Part shown: piece after piece, positions 1 to 7,273 of the stretch | Numbering within the stretch: position 1 is the stretch's first letter | Layout: each line of letters opens with the position of its first letter | Assembly: GCA_022760475.1 (NCBI GenBank) | Contig: JALEFZ010000016.1 | Coordinates: 1-52,711, forward strand | Length of the DNA: 52,711 nucleotides | Direction: 5' to 3' | Origin: Bacteroidia bacterium | Lineage (GTDB): Bacteria > Bacteroidota > Bacteroidia > J057 | Notes under the pieces: generated by a model | What the model was told of the DNA's origin: nothing | Database searches by the model: none | The model's input: only the letters and a program-made list of their open reading frames with translations | Made by a program: the position numbers and the translations under genes

Positions 1-2
1 AA

Positions 3-83
3 AACTGGCATGCCAGACATTCCCGCTTGATGAATTCCTTACCCGAACAAGTGCTCAACTATTTGGTACCCGAGCTGGAATAG
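3..83 (+). other. Open frame upstream of, and in phase with, the first gene, ended by an in-frame TAG
   Basis: From the left edge an open frame without stops (about 26 codons, ending ...NYLVPELE) terminates at TAG 81-83. The next codons (GAA GTG GTA GAG...) are in exactly the same phase and start the following ORF. The residues on both sides read as one continuous helical segment leading into the tryptophan/proline-rich stretch of the downstream protein. It may be the N-terminal part of the same gene split by an amber codon (mutation or sequence error), or the unrelated end of another gene. Confidence 0.4.
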
Positions 84-86
84 GAA

Positions 87-1379
87 GTGGTAGAGATTAC
101 GGGATACTCCTGTTGGGCTTATCTGCATCCTGGGGAGGAATACAAAGACACCACCATGCGGCAATACAGAAATCAATTGAAGGAGAAAATTGAAAAATTC
201 TGGATGGAAAAAGCCCTGCATGATGAAGAAGACATAAAAAGAACATTAAAAATCAGAGCCTTGGCAAAAAGGGGCTTTGGGAAAATAGTTAAGAAGTACT
301 ATGAAAGTGAGTGCAAAAGCTGGGATGGTTACCACATCATTGATTTTGCAGATATGCGGTTCATATTCGAAACTGAACAAATTCTCAACCAAATCAATGT
401 CAAGCAGACTTTCCTAAAAGAAAATCTTATCGGATTGGTCAAGAATTTCAATTCCTATACTGAGGCCATGTACCTCAAATTGGCCTGTGTCCTCTGGACA
501 TATTCCAATATCCTTAAGGTGGATTACAGCTCAGAGATCGTTGAGTTTGTAAGTGATTATTTATCCCAAAAAGGGCTCGAACCCAAAGATGGCCTATCAT
601 ATGTATTTCTGGTGGTATTGAAATTTCTAAAAAATGAATCCGATCAAGTAACTGAAATCCTGCAACTTGTGGAAAAGGACAATGCCAAACTCAACCCTAA
701 TGAAATACTAGAAATTGGTCAGTTGGTACAAAATGGAATTATCCACAGACAAAATAAGGGACAATTCCAGGACTGGGCTCCACAATTGATGCAATTGTAT
801 GATTGGCGCCTTCGTGAAGGCTTCCTCATTCAAAACGGAATCATCGACCCAAGGGAATATAAAAATATGATCGTCACCTCGCTTAGGCTTGGCCAGGATG
901 AAGTAGCCAAAGCCTACCTGGAAGATTTGAAAATATACTTACCCAAAAACGAAAGCGAATACTACAGGTTTTGCCTGGGTTATTTCTACTATAAGACAGC
1001 TCAAAAAGATAAAATCAAAAGCCTTGAAGCTTGGCATCCCACCCAATCATTTAAAAATACCATCCTGCACATTTCCTATACCATCCACCTCCAGGAAATC
1101 AAATACGAAGAATCCTGGACAGGCCACCCCAACCCGGAAATTGACCATATTATAGGCGTTTTAAACAACTTGAAGCGTTGGGCATTCAAACCTAATAAAG
1201 ACATCAGTGAGGCTAAAAAGGAGACATACAGGCGGCAAATCAATATTTTTCTCAAACTTTTGAAGCAGATGGATAAAAATAAACTCCTGAAATTAAAGAA
1301 AGAAATCATTGAACATTCCAAACTGGCGAATAAGAGTTGGTTTCTACTACAATTAGAGAAAAGAATTAAGCAAGGCTGA
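87..1379 (+). CDS. Hypothetical helical (TPR-like) protein, possibly 5'-truncated by an in-frame stop
   Basis: This is a 430-residue soluble, almost wholly alpha-helical protein with no signal peptide and no catalytic motif. Helical pairs rich in Leu, Tyr and Lys suggest a TPR-like solenoid. The block around residues 10-60 (Trp-x-x-Leu-x-Pro-Gly-Glu, then Met-Arg-Gln-Tyr and a helical stretch) resembles an internal region of longer helical proteins common in Saprospirales-type Bacteroidota, which have an extra N-terminal segment; that is from memory, not from a search. The indicated start is GTG 87; the first ATG in frame is at 156. The same frame is open upstream of TAG 81-83, so the real gene may begin outside the window. 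A 10-bp hairpin overlaps its stop codon. Function is unknown. Confidence 0.6.
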   Translation: MVEITGYSCWAYLHPGEEYKDTTMRQYRNQLKEKIEKFWMEKALHDEEDIKRTLKIRALAKRGFGKIVKKYYESECKSWDGYHIIDFADMRFIFETEQILNQINVKQTFLKENLIGLVKNFNSYTEAMYLKLACVLWTYSNILKVDYSSEIVEFVSDYLSQKGLEPKDGLSYVFLVVLKFLKNESDQVTEILQLVEKDNAKLNPNEILEIGQLVQNGIIHRQNKGQFQDWAPQLMQLYDWRLREGFLIQNGIIDPREYKNMIVTSLRLGQDEVAKAYLEDLKIYLPKNESEYYRFCLGYFYYKTAQKDKIKSLEAWHPTQSFKNTILHISYTIHLQEIKYEESWTGHPNPEIDHIIGVLNNLKRWAFKPNKDISEAKKETYRRQINIFLKLLKQMDKNKLLKLKKEIIEHSKLANKSWFLLQLEKRIKQG

Positions 1380-1394
1380 TTCGCTCAGCCTTGC
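1370..1394. terminator. Bidirectional terminator-like hairpin between convergent genes
   Basis: There is a perfect 10-bp stem (GCAAGGCTGA / TCAGCCTTGC) with loop TTCGC. It overlaps the stop codon of the plus-strand gene and lies just before the stop of the convergent minus-strand gene. No strong T-tract follows on the plus strand. Confidence 0.6.
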
Positions 1395-1402
1395 CTTCTC
1401 AA

Positions 1403-2071
1403 TTAGCGTATGACTATCTTATTTCTCACTACTTTTCCTCCACTAAGAATATTCAGGTAATATATTCCTTCTGCATAGCTGCTCACATCAATTTTTAGGA
1501 TGCTTACCTTGTTTATACATTTTTGACTAGCCATCAACTTCCCCATCCTGTCATAGAATTCCCATGAATCACTTGGGTCAAAGTTTCCTTGTACGATAAG
1601 CAAATCTCGGCAAGGATTGGGATATATATCGATGCTCGAATGCCCACTTCCTCTTTTCCGTGAAATCACCTCATCTATCACAATGCCTATACCAGTCAAT
1701 CTCAATGTGCAATCTTCAGTGATTACATCTCCTCCATCATGCCTACTCAGGCTTACAACAATGTTTTTTTGCTGATGGTCAATGTGATAGCTTAGGTTAA
1801 ATTCGGAAAGGACATGTGGCTCTACAGCCGATAGTTCCATCAGGAATTCACCTTCTTCCTCTATGGAAAACCCATCCTCGGCGTAACTATGGGCATACTG
1901 TACCAGAGATCCATGATTTCCTGCCACCATGGAAAACTCCAAAGAGATGACATCTCCATTCTCAAAGTTTGAAGGCTGATAATAGCCTTGTCCATGTGCT
2001 GCGATGGACAGCAAAAACAAGGCAATAAGGAATCCAGCCAATTTAAAAAAATTGAACTCACTAAATAACAT
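1403..2071 (-). CDS. Secreted protein with T9SS type A C-terminal sorting domain
   Basis: The 222-residue protein has an N-terminal hydrophobic signal (about residues 10-27, ending near AAHGQ). A central beta-rich region of about 120 residues follows, with no recognised catalytic domain. The last 75 residues carry the hallmarks of a type IX sorting domain: IDIYPNPC, a beta-strand pair with YDRMGKLM, and SYAEGIYYLNILSGGKVVRNKIVIR split over the end. Such domains direct export through the Por/T9SS machinery and surface attachment or release. The central part resembles short stand-alone Bacteroidota proteins that consist of little more than the sorting domain. It is monocistronic and convergent with the gene on its left. 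The role of the cargo region is unknown. Confidence 0.75.
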   Translation of the reverse strand: MLFSEFNFFKLAGFLIALFLLSIAAHGQGYYQPSNFENGDVISLEFSMVAGNHGSLVQYAHSYAEDGFSIEEEGEFLMELSAVEPHVLSEFNLSYHIDHQQKNIVVSLSRHDGGDVITEDCTLRLTGIGIVIDEVISRKRGSGHSSIDIYPNPCRDLLIVQGNFDPSDSWEFYDRMGKLMASQKCINKVSILKIDVSSYAEGIYYLNILSGGKVVRNKIVIR

Positions 2072-2199
2072 GATTTTGTTAGCTTTAATTAAAATCAGTT
2101 ACCGCGGGCTGGACCTAGGATTGGCCTTTGGTGATGAAACTTTGTAAGCGACCTACAATTCAAAGTTCATCTTTCTATATGGAGAAAGTGGTTTTTGGC

Positions 2200-2262
2200 T
2201 TGGATTTGAATTCCAGAAATTTGGATAGTTTTTCCAGTTTTTTGGATAATTTTGGAAAAAAG
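2200..2262 (+). promoter_or_regulatory. Three 21-bp-spaced TTGGAT repeats overlapping a TAnnTTTG promoter
   Basis: TTGGAT occurs at 2200, 2221 and 2242, exactly 21 bp (two helical turns) apart. The first two copies continue as TTGGAT-N5-TTCCAG, giving TGGA-N7-TCCA dyads. The third copy overlaps a perfect -7 box, TAATTTTG (2247-2254), and TTG 2221-2223 lies 23 bp upstream of that box, within the known TTG-N17-23-TAnnTTTG pattern. The ATG is at 2265, so the transcript would have almost no leader. The arrangement fits an operator array, perhaps bound by the product of the next gene. Confidence 0.5.
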
Positions 2263-2264
2263 CG

Positions 2265-3047
2265 ATGAATTACCCGTTAAACCTGATCAAGGAGTTGCTA
2301 GACATGGCATTTGAGAAGGCCGAATTGCCCAAAGACATCAAAGCAGGCAAGGCGTTGACCTATGAAATCAACAAAAAATCTGGAACACTTGAACTAGGGG
2401 ATAGATATATTTATAGAACGCTTAACAACATTAAGGAAATAGAAAATGAAGGAAAAAAACAAATTGGATGTAGAGAAACCTACATTGATTTGATATGCCA
2501 ATACCTTGGCTATAAAAATTTCAGGGAGTTTTCTGCCAATCAAGGCAAAATAGAGGATGAGATTCTGGAGAATTGCATAGGTACATGGTACAGTATCTCA
2601 AGGGCAAATTCCATAAAACCATTGATGTTGCTTGCTCCAGTAAAAATCTTTAAGGAAGGGAAGAATTATAAAATCCTTATGCAAGGTGGAGTTAATAAGT
2701 TTGAGGGCTTGGTAGAACGAGTTAAGGAGGTGATCTACTGCAGCCTTAGCTCAGAATCTGAGAAACGTTTCAATTTCATCATGCGGATAGGCTATGCAAG
2801 GAACCCCAAGCTATTGAAAGGGGTCTTCAATGGAATTTCATCTGGAGGTGATCCCATTGCGGGCAGAGAACTACTTATGAGGTTTCAAAAGGATTTTCAG
2901 GAAATGAAGCCTATGGAACTATCCCTCGAAGGCCATGATGATTGGCCGGATTGGCTGGATAGGCGGTTATTTGACTATTTTCAGGACTTTAATAAAAACT
3001 GCTTAAAGGCGTCCAGATCAGCGAGATTCAACCTGGATGACCTTTAA
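2265..3047 (+). CDS. Hypothetical protein with N-terminal helical, regulator-like domain
   Basis: This 260-residue soluble protein has no signal peptide. The first 95 residues are helical and contain the pattern ICQYLGYKNFREF. That pattern resembles the N-terminal module found in many Bacteroidota proteins, where a short helical unit ends in a LAxYLGYxxWxxF-type motif; I infer a DNA- or protein-binding role. Residues 100-260 form a mixed alpha/beta region that starts IGTWYSISRA and ends with an acidic, tryptophan-rich helix; I do not recognise this part. The gene is preceded by phased 21-bp repeats over its promoter, which would suit autoregulation. It is monocistronic and convergent with the lipoprotein gene on its right. 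Confidence 0.6.
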   Translation: MNYPLNLIKELLDMAFEKAELPKDIKAGKALTYEINKKSGTLELGDRYIYRTLNNIKEIENEGKKQIGCRETYIDLICQYLGYKNFREFSANQGKIEDEILENCIGTWYSISRANSIKPLMLLAPVKIFKEGKNYKILMQGGVNKFEGLVERVKEVIYCSLSSESEKRFNFIMRIGYARNPKLLKGVFNGISSGGDPIAGRELLMRFQKDFQEMKPMELSLEGHDDWPDWLDRRLFDYFQDFNKNCLKASRSARFNLDDL

Positions 3048-3060
3048 GCAGGTTACTGTA

Positions 3061-3089
3061 AGAAGAATCTTTCTCTTAGAAATTCTTCT
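3061..3089. terminator. AT-rich hairpin between convergent genes
   Basis: AGAAGAAT (3061-3068) pairs with ATTCTTCT (3082-3089), with further pairing inside the loop and a small bulge. It overlaps the stop codon of the minus-strand gene at 3076. The low GC content makes it weak; it could serve either strand. Confidence 0.35.
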
Positions 3090-4152
3090 CAGCGTATTTC
3101 AAAATATCCTCCATTGGAGCTTCGCCTTTGTCATATTGCAGGAGCCTTATTTCGGAGTGATTAACCTCAACTGATTTAATGCCTATATCAAGCCACTTGT
3201 CAATCAGGTGAGGCTCAAACCTTGTACTGGGATAAATGCCATAGCTGGGTAGTCCCAATGCCTCTCTGGCATTGATTTCTCCTGGATACCATTGTGAATC
3301 AATGGGGCCAAAAAATGGTCCTTCATATTCATAAACCAACTCATAGGAGCCATTCCCGTCTTCCCTGGTATACACCTGCACAAGCCCGTCCTTCTTGTCA
3401 TTGACCATGCGAATCACTAGATCCAGCCATTCACCAGGTACAGCTTCCCCAAGGTTGAAGCCACTGAATTTTCCCCCTTCGAAGAAAGGAGTATCGTCAA
3501 ATTCGTTTTTCAGCAACCATTCATCACCTCTTAGATAAATGGATAGTGGAATATTCCCTTTCTGACCATTTTGGTTAAAACGTGTTCTATTCTGCCAAAC
3601 CTGTAGGGCAGTTGGGTCATCAAATCCGTTTCTACTTGAAATGCTTGGAAAATCAAGCCTTTGGTTGCTAGGCACCCTGACCGAAAACGCCTGAACCAGT
3701 TCCTGCCCCAAACCTGTATACCAATTTGACCAGCCTAGGTCAGAGGTAATACTTTGTTTGTCTCGTGCCTGATCAGAAACCAGAAAAGCTACTTGTGCCC
3801 GATAGATATGAAGCCTTGGCTCAGTTTTGTTGAGTTTGATTTTTGTAGACAGAAAAAGGCCTTTTTTTCTGTCTTCCTTTATCCTCCACTCCAGGATTTT
3901 GTCTAGGGTTTCGCTACTATGGCGGACAAAACGGCCATTATCTACATAGACATCATTCCTAAAAAGCGAAGCTGAGTCTGAGGTAAGCCACTTATCCTCA
4001 GTTATTTGCCCACGGTATCCCATAACAAGCCAATCGAGCTCAGCTACTGCTCCATCAGGTCCAATCTGGAGACTTTCACAACTGGAAAGTGTGAAAAATG
4101 AGATCAAAATAACCAGAAGGGTGTTTGGGGAAAGTAGAATGTTCTTTTTCAT
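3076..4152 (-). CDS. Lipoprotein with polysaccharide-lyase-like (heparin lyase I-like) jelly-roll fold
   Basis: The 358-residue protein has a lipoprotein signal (hydrophobic residues 10-24, lipobox LSSC with Cys25). The remainder is beta-rich. Several spots recall the PF14099 polysaccharide lyase family: a central Arg-containing strand followed by GFNLGE, the GEWLDLVIRM segment followed by DGLVQVYTRE, and the terminal ..LPSYGIYPS strand, which matches that family's GxYKxGIYR end. Substrate cannot be predicted and I could not verify catalytic residues. It is surface- or periplasm-anchored. There is no SusC/D pair next to it, so this would be an isolated lyase-like protein. Alternatives are a carbohydrate-binding jelly-roll protein without activity. 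Confidence 0.55.
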   Translation of the reverse strand: MKKNILLSPNTLLVILISFFTLSSCESLQIGPDGAVAELDWLVMGYRGQITEDKWLTSDSASLFRNDVYVDNGRFVRHSSETLDKILEWRIKEDRKKGLFLSTKIKLNKTEPRLHIYRAQVAFLVSDQARDKQSITSDLGWSNWYTGLGQELVQAFSVRVPSNQRLDFPSISSRNGFDDPTALQVWQNRTRFNQNGQKGNIPLSIYLRGDEWLLKNEFDDTPFFEGGKFSGFNLGEAVPGEWLDLVIRMVNDKKDGLVQVYTREDGNGSYELVYEYEGPFFGPIDSQWYPGEINAREALGLPSYGIYPSTRFEPHLIDKWLDIGIKSVEVNHSEIRLLQYDKGEAPMEDILKYAEKNF

Positions 4153-4395
4153 GTCGATTAAGTCATATTAAGACAACAGAAAACTGAACGGGTTTGGTAT
4201 CGCATTTACTGCAATTACCGAACCAGAATTATAAATTTTCGCAAAAAATTGGTTTTGAGGAGCTATACAATAAGCCAAATAAACAGCAATAAATGCAGCT
4301 AAAAAAGCAATGATGCTTTCTTGGGTAAAAATGGTAGAGATTTGATTAAAATTTACGTAAAGATATTACTTTGGAATAAAATATGACTAGAATAT

Positions 4396-5061
4396 TCAGG
4401 ACTCAGCCATGGTTTTGGGTTCGGAAATGGTTTGTTCAAGAGAGCCCCAGGCTCGATGAAGGAGTTTCCTAATATATTCCCAATCTTCACCAGTCATAGA
4501 TCTTCCTTTTCTGTCTCTGTAAAGCATTGCTTCAACCCTTAAATGAGCGTATTCTTCAAAAGCCTTAGCTGGTAATCCATGTACTGTAGAAGCCACCCTT
4601 GCCAACCATTTTTCCCACTCAATTGGAGGATGTTCATCCCGATATCGCCTAATGATCCACCACTCAAGTTCTAGTTGCGTCGCTTCTGCAACGTCAAACT
4701 GCTGAATACTGATATTATTGATCAATTGAAAGTATTTCTCCAAAGAAGTGTATGCCAGCTGGTACTCCTCCCGGTTGGTTCCGTTTTTAAAAATAAAGGC
4801 TGCTTCTGCTGCATAATAAGCAGCAAGGTAGGACCTCCAATAGGGAATCTTGAATTGCTTTCTCATGATTTTCGCCGTATTGAAAAGGAGATCTACCTTT
4901 TTTTTACTGTAATACGCTTCCCACATTTTGGCTTCCATTTCACCAATCTCTTTGCCATTAATGCTAGAAATATCCCTTTTTACTGGTACAGTCAGATCAA
5001 AGGTGATCCAAGCAGCCAAGAGTAGTATTGGAAATAGGAAAATACGAAGCTTTTTCTTCAT
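4396..5061 (-). CDS. Hypothetical membrane-anchored protein
   Basis: The protein starts best at the ATG giving MKKKLRIF (5061), since the longer frame begins with TTG. It has one N-terminal hydrophobic segment (about residues 4-22, FLFPILLLAAWITF), probably an uncleaved anchor, followed by about 200 residues of amphipathic helix rich in Tyr, Trp and Glu. That part appears periplasmic. The helix-rich composition (AAYYAAEAAF, then LELEWWIIRRYRDEHPP) recalls small Bacteroidota proteins of unknown function. No domain is recognised. It stands alone, 180 bp beyond the start of the Fur-family gene's stop. Confidence 0.6.
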   Translation of the reverse strand: MKKKLRIFLFPILLLAAWITFDLTVPVKRDISSINGKEIGEMEAKMWEAYYSKKKVDLLFNTAKIMRKQFKIPYWRSYLAAYYAAEAAFIFKNGTNREEYQLAYTSLEKYFQLINNISIQQFDVAEATQLELEWWIIRRYRDEHPPIEWEKWLARVASTVHGLPAKAFEEYAHLRVEAMLYRDRKGRSMTGEDWEYIRKLLHRAWGSLEQTISEPKTMAES

Positions 5062-5263
5062 AATTGGGGCTATGCTTGACCTCAATACAAGTAATCTACG
5101 AGGAAATTTGTTTACCCGGATTTAGAGACAATACCATTTTAGGCCAACAGGCTTAAATAATTGACGAAATAAATTCGAAAATGGTTTATTGGAGGGAAAA
5201 AGTTATTGCATTCGTAGGAAGTTGGGAGTCCCTAATGTTTGTTAATTAAGTAGAAAACCAGTA

Positions 5264-5653
5264 TCAATTGTCACAAGAAATACATTGCTCGCACATACCG
5301 ACCAACAATAACTCCGCAGATTCTATTCTTCGGTCAGGGAGAATGGGAATTTCAATATCAAAATCCAAACATTCCACCTTTCCGCAGACCTTACACTGAA
5401 AATGTGGATGAGAAGTCGAGGGCGTACTAGAAAAACAATCCTTGCACTTGGCATACCACTTTTTACCATCCATTCCCATAAAAGAATGTAGGGTTCCATT
5501 GCCATCCAGCCTATCCAAAATTCGATAAACTGTGGTTTTGTTCATCTCCTCTCTAAGACTTTCTACCAAGTCCACCACGGAGATAGCTTCATTCGTATGT
5601 TCGAACTGCTCAAGGATGATTCTTACAGATTTAGTCTTTCTGACGATTCTCAT
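5264..5653 (-). CDS. Fur-family transcriptional repressor, probably the zinc-responsive Zur type
   Basis: This is a 129-residue Fur-family protein. The N-terminal winged helix (residues 1-60) contains the family pattern NKTTVYRILDRLDGNG. The C-terminal dimerisation/metal part has HPHFQCKVCGK (first Cys pair) and GMCEQCISC (second Cys pair) for the structural zinc site. The neighbourhood argues for zinc rather than iron: it is divergent from an operon of two COG0523 GTPases and a MerC-like gene. Two perfect inverted repeats lie in the 137-bp intergenic region, one of them inside the likely promoter of this gene, so autorepression is expected. It is short compared with iron-type Fur (about 140-150 residues). 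The Zur assignment is an inference; the Fur-family assignment is firm. Confidence 0.85.
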   Translation of the reverse strand: MRIVRKTKSVRIILEQFEHTNEAISVVDLVESLREEMNKTTVYRILDRLDGNGTLHSFMGMDGKKWYAKCKDCFSSTPSTSHPHFQCKVCGKVECLDFDIEIPILPDRRIESAELLLVGMCEQCISCDN

Positions 5654-5657
5654 TGCA

Positions 5658-5688
5658 TGAAATTATTGCAACAATGTTGCATTTGCAA
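5658..5688 (-). promoter_or_regulatory. Probable promoter of the Fur-family gene
   Basis: On the minus strand, TTG (5688-5686) is followed after 20 bp by TAATTTCA (5665-5658), close to the TTG-N17-23-TAnnTTTG consensus. The 15-bp operator at 5667-5681 lies in the spacer, so bound repressor would block polymerase. Confidence 0.5.
5667..5681. promoter_or_regulatory. Fur/Zur-type operator 1 (perfect 7-1-7 palindrome)
   Basis: TGCAACA-A-TGTTGCA is a perfect inverted repeat with one central base, the 7-1-7 architecture typical of Fur-family boxes. It lies 14 bp ahead of the fur-like start codon. Confidence 0.8.
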
Positions 5689-5703
5689 GCAATTCCCTTA
5701 ATT

Positions 5704-5720
5704 TTGCAACACTGTTGCAA
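5704..5720. promoter_or_regulatory. Fur/Zur-type operator 2 (perfect 8-1-8 palindrome)
   Basis: TTGCAACA-C-TGTTGCAA repeats operator 1 with one more paired base on each side. The centres are 38 bp apart. It lies 71-87 bp ahead of the first GTPase ATG. A weak promoter (TTG 5704, then TATTTATT at 5725 after 18 bp) would place this box over the spacer. Confidence 0.8.
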
Positions 5721-5790
5721 TAGGTATTTATTGACTTTTTAGCTAAAGAGCTGCAAATCAACCCTTGAGTACAGCAAAACTTTTTTTCTA

Positions 5791-6813
5791 ATGGAATCAT
5801 CGAAAAAAGCTGTTACCATCCTGACTGGTTTCCTGGGTGCTGGTAAAACGAGTTTTCTCAACCATCTCCTACAGGAAAATCATGGCACTCGTTATGCCAT
5901 CATTGAGAATGAATTCGGCGAGCAGGGCATTGACAGTGAGTTGGTTATTAGACCTGATGATAATATTGTCGAACTCAACAATGGCTGTTTATGCTGTACA
6001 TTGAATGATAATTTGTACGAAATCCTTAGTGAGCTTTTTGACAGGAGGAATGAGTTTGACCAAATTATCATTGAGGCAACCGGAGTTGCAGACCCAACTG
6101 GTTTGGCTGAGCCCTTTGTCTCACACCCACTCATCAAAAAGCATTTTCCCTTAAAAGGAATCATCTGCATGGTAGATGCAGAGCTGATTGAAAGCCAATT
6201 GATAGAGACCGAAGAGGCAAAAAATCAGATTGCTTATAGCGATATATTGTTGATTAATAAAACTGATTTGGTTAATGAAGGGCAGGTTTCAGAGTTGGAA
6301 AAGAAACTTCAAAAGTTGAATCCCCTTGCTGATGTTGTTAGGGGCAATAAAAATGCCTTCCCTAAAATAGACCTGAGTTCAAAGGAATCTCCACTGGATC
6401 GCATCTTTCAGAAAACAGATAAAGACACTTTCGAGGGAGAGGCTCTGCAATTTCCAATAAAAAAGCCCCATTCTCATCATCACCACAAGCATACTGAAGA
6501 GATTGTTTCCCATACGTTTCATTTTGACCAGGCATTCGACTACCAACTATTTGACAGGCATCTTTTTGTGTACCTAATGTTGCAGTCCCAAGGATTATAT
6601 CGCATGAAAGGGCTTGTATGGCTTGAAGGCTCAGAAGACCAATATGTAGTTCAATCCGTAGGCAGCCGCCTGGATATTGAGAAAAAGAGGGCATGGGAAA
6701 TTGGAGAAGAAAGGAAAAGTGTAATGGTCTTTATTGGAAAAAACATTCAAAGACAAGGGCTTGAAAAGCTTTTAAATAAATGCATTAGCAAACGAAGTTC
6801 AACCCAATATTAA
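5791..6813 (+). CDS. COG0523 (CobW/ZigA-like) GTPase, putative metallochaperone 1
   Basis: This is a 340-residue G3E-family P-loop GTPase. The motifs seen are Walker A GFLGAGKT (13-20), an ENEFGEQGID switch segment (39-48), the COG0523 metal-binding GCLCCT (Cys66, Cys68, Cys69), EATGVADP, and NKTD (156-159) for guanine. A histidine-rich stretch (HSHHHHKH, 227-234) precedes the C-terminal CobW_C domain and is a likely zinc-binding tail. Such proteins insert or deliver metal to target enzymes under zinc starvation. It is the first gene of a three-gene operon facing the Fur-family repressor across two operators, so it should be derepressed when zinc is low. The next gene begins 12 bp downstream. 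Confidence 0.85.
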   Translation: MESSKKAVTILTGFLGAGKTSFLNHLLQENHGTRYAIIENEFGEQGIDSELVIRPDDNIVELNNGCLCCTLNDNLYEILSELFDRRNEFDQIIIEATGVADPTGLAEPFVSHPLIKKHFPLKGIICMVDAELIESQLIETEEAKNQIAYSDILLINKTDLVNEGQVSELEKKLQKLNPLADVVRGNKNAFPKIDLSSKESPLDRIFQKTDKDTFEGEALQFPIKKPHSHHHHKHTEEIVSHTFHFDQAFDYQLFDRHLFVYLMLQSQGLYRMKGLVWLEGSEDQYVVQSVGSRLDIEKKRAWEIGEERKSVMVFIGKNIQRQGLEKLLNKCISKRSSTQY

Positions 6814-6825
6814 TCGAGTCTATAT

Positions 6826-7248
6826 ATGCTTGATATACAACTAAAACAAGAAAAGCGTAAGTCTGATGTGCTAGGTGCTACAGCAAGCGGTCTATGCTTG
6901 ATCCATTGCTTGGCGACGCCATTTTTGTTTGTGGCCCAAGCAGGTGTCTCTGGCCATCACGAAGCAAGTCCGGCTTGGTGGGGTGCTATTGATATTATCC
7001 TTTTGGTAGTATCCCTGGCCGCTGTGTATTGGGCTGTAAAAAAGACCTCAAAACAATGGATCAAAATAGCATTAATCCTTAGTTGGGTTTTCCTGGCATT
7101 TTTAATTTTTAATGAAAAATTCGAAGGCATCCATTTAGCTGAAGCATGGATATATGTTCCGACGGCAAGTTTGATAGTATTGCACTTGTACAACAGAAAG
7201 TATTGTTACTGTGATGACGAAGAACACTGTGAAACAGTTGAAGGATAA
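6826..7248 (+). CDS. MerC-like integral membrane protein
   Basis: The 140-residue protein has four predicted membrane spans and the MerC-like start: GATASGLCLIHCLATPFLF, with a Cys-x3-Cys pair at the first helix. The C-terminus has a second cluster, KYCYCDDEEHC, suitable for binding soft metal ions. MerC proteins were described as mercury transporters, but MerC-domain proteins also occur beside Zur regulons; here the position between two COG0523 GTPases points to zinc (import or sensing) rather than mercury. No merA, merP or merT is nearby. The spacing is 12 bp to the gene before and 25 bp to the gene after, so it is co-transcribed. Confidence 0.75.
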   Translation: MLDIQLKQEKRKSDVLGATASGLCLIHCLATPFLFVAQAGVSGHHEASPAWWGAIDIILLVVSLAAVYWAVKKTSKQWIKIALILSWVFLAFLIFNEKFEGIHLAEAWIYVPTASLIVLHLYNRKYCYCDDEEHCETVEG

Positions 7249-7273
7249 TTAGCCTGAAATACCACCTAAAAAC

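Noticed and set aside
4200..4370. Hydrophobic open stretch of about 55 codons on the minus strand upstream of the lyase-like lipoprotein
   Set aside because: There is no ATG, GTG or TTG at its beginning and no ribosome-binding site; it is probably chance in AT-rich DNA.
6826..7248. Mercury resistance operon based on the MerC-like gene
   Set aside because: No merR, merT, merP or merA is present; the context is zinc-type GTPases with a Fur-family repressor.
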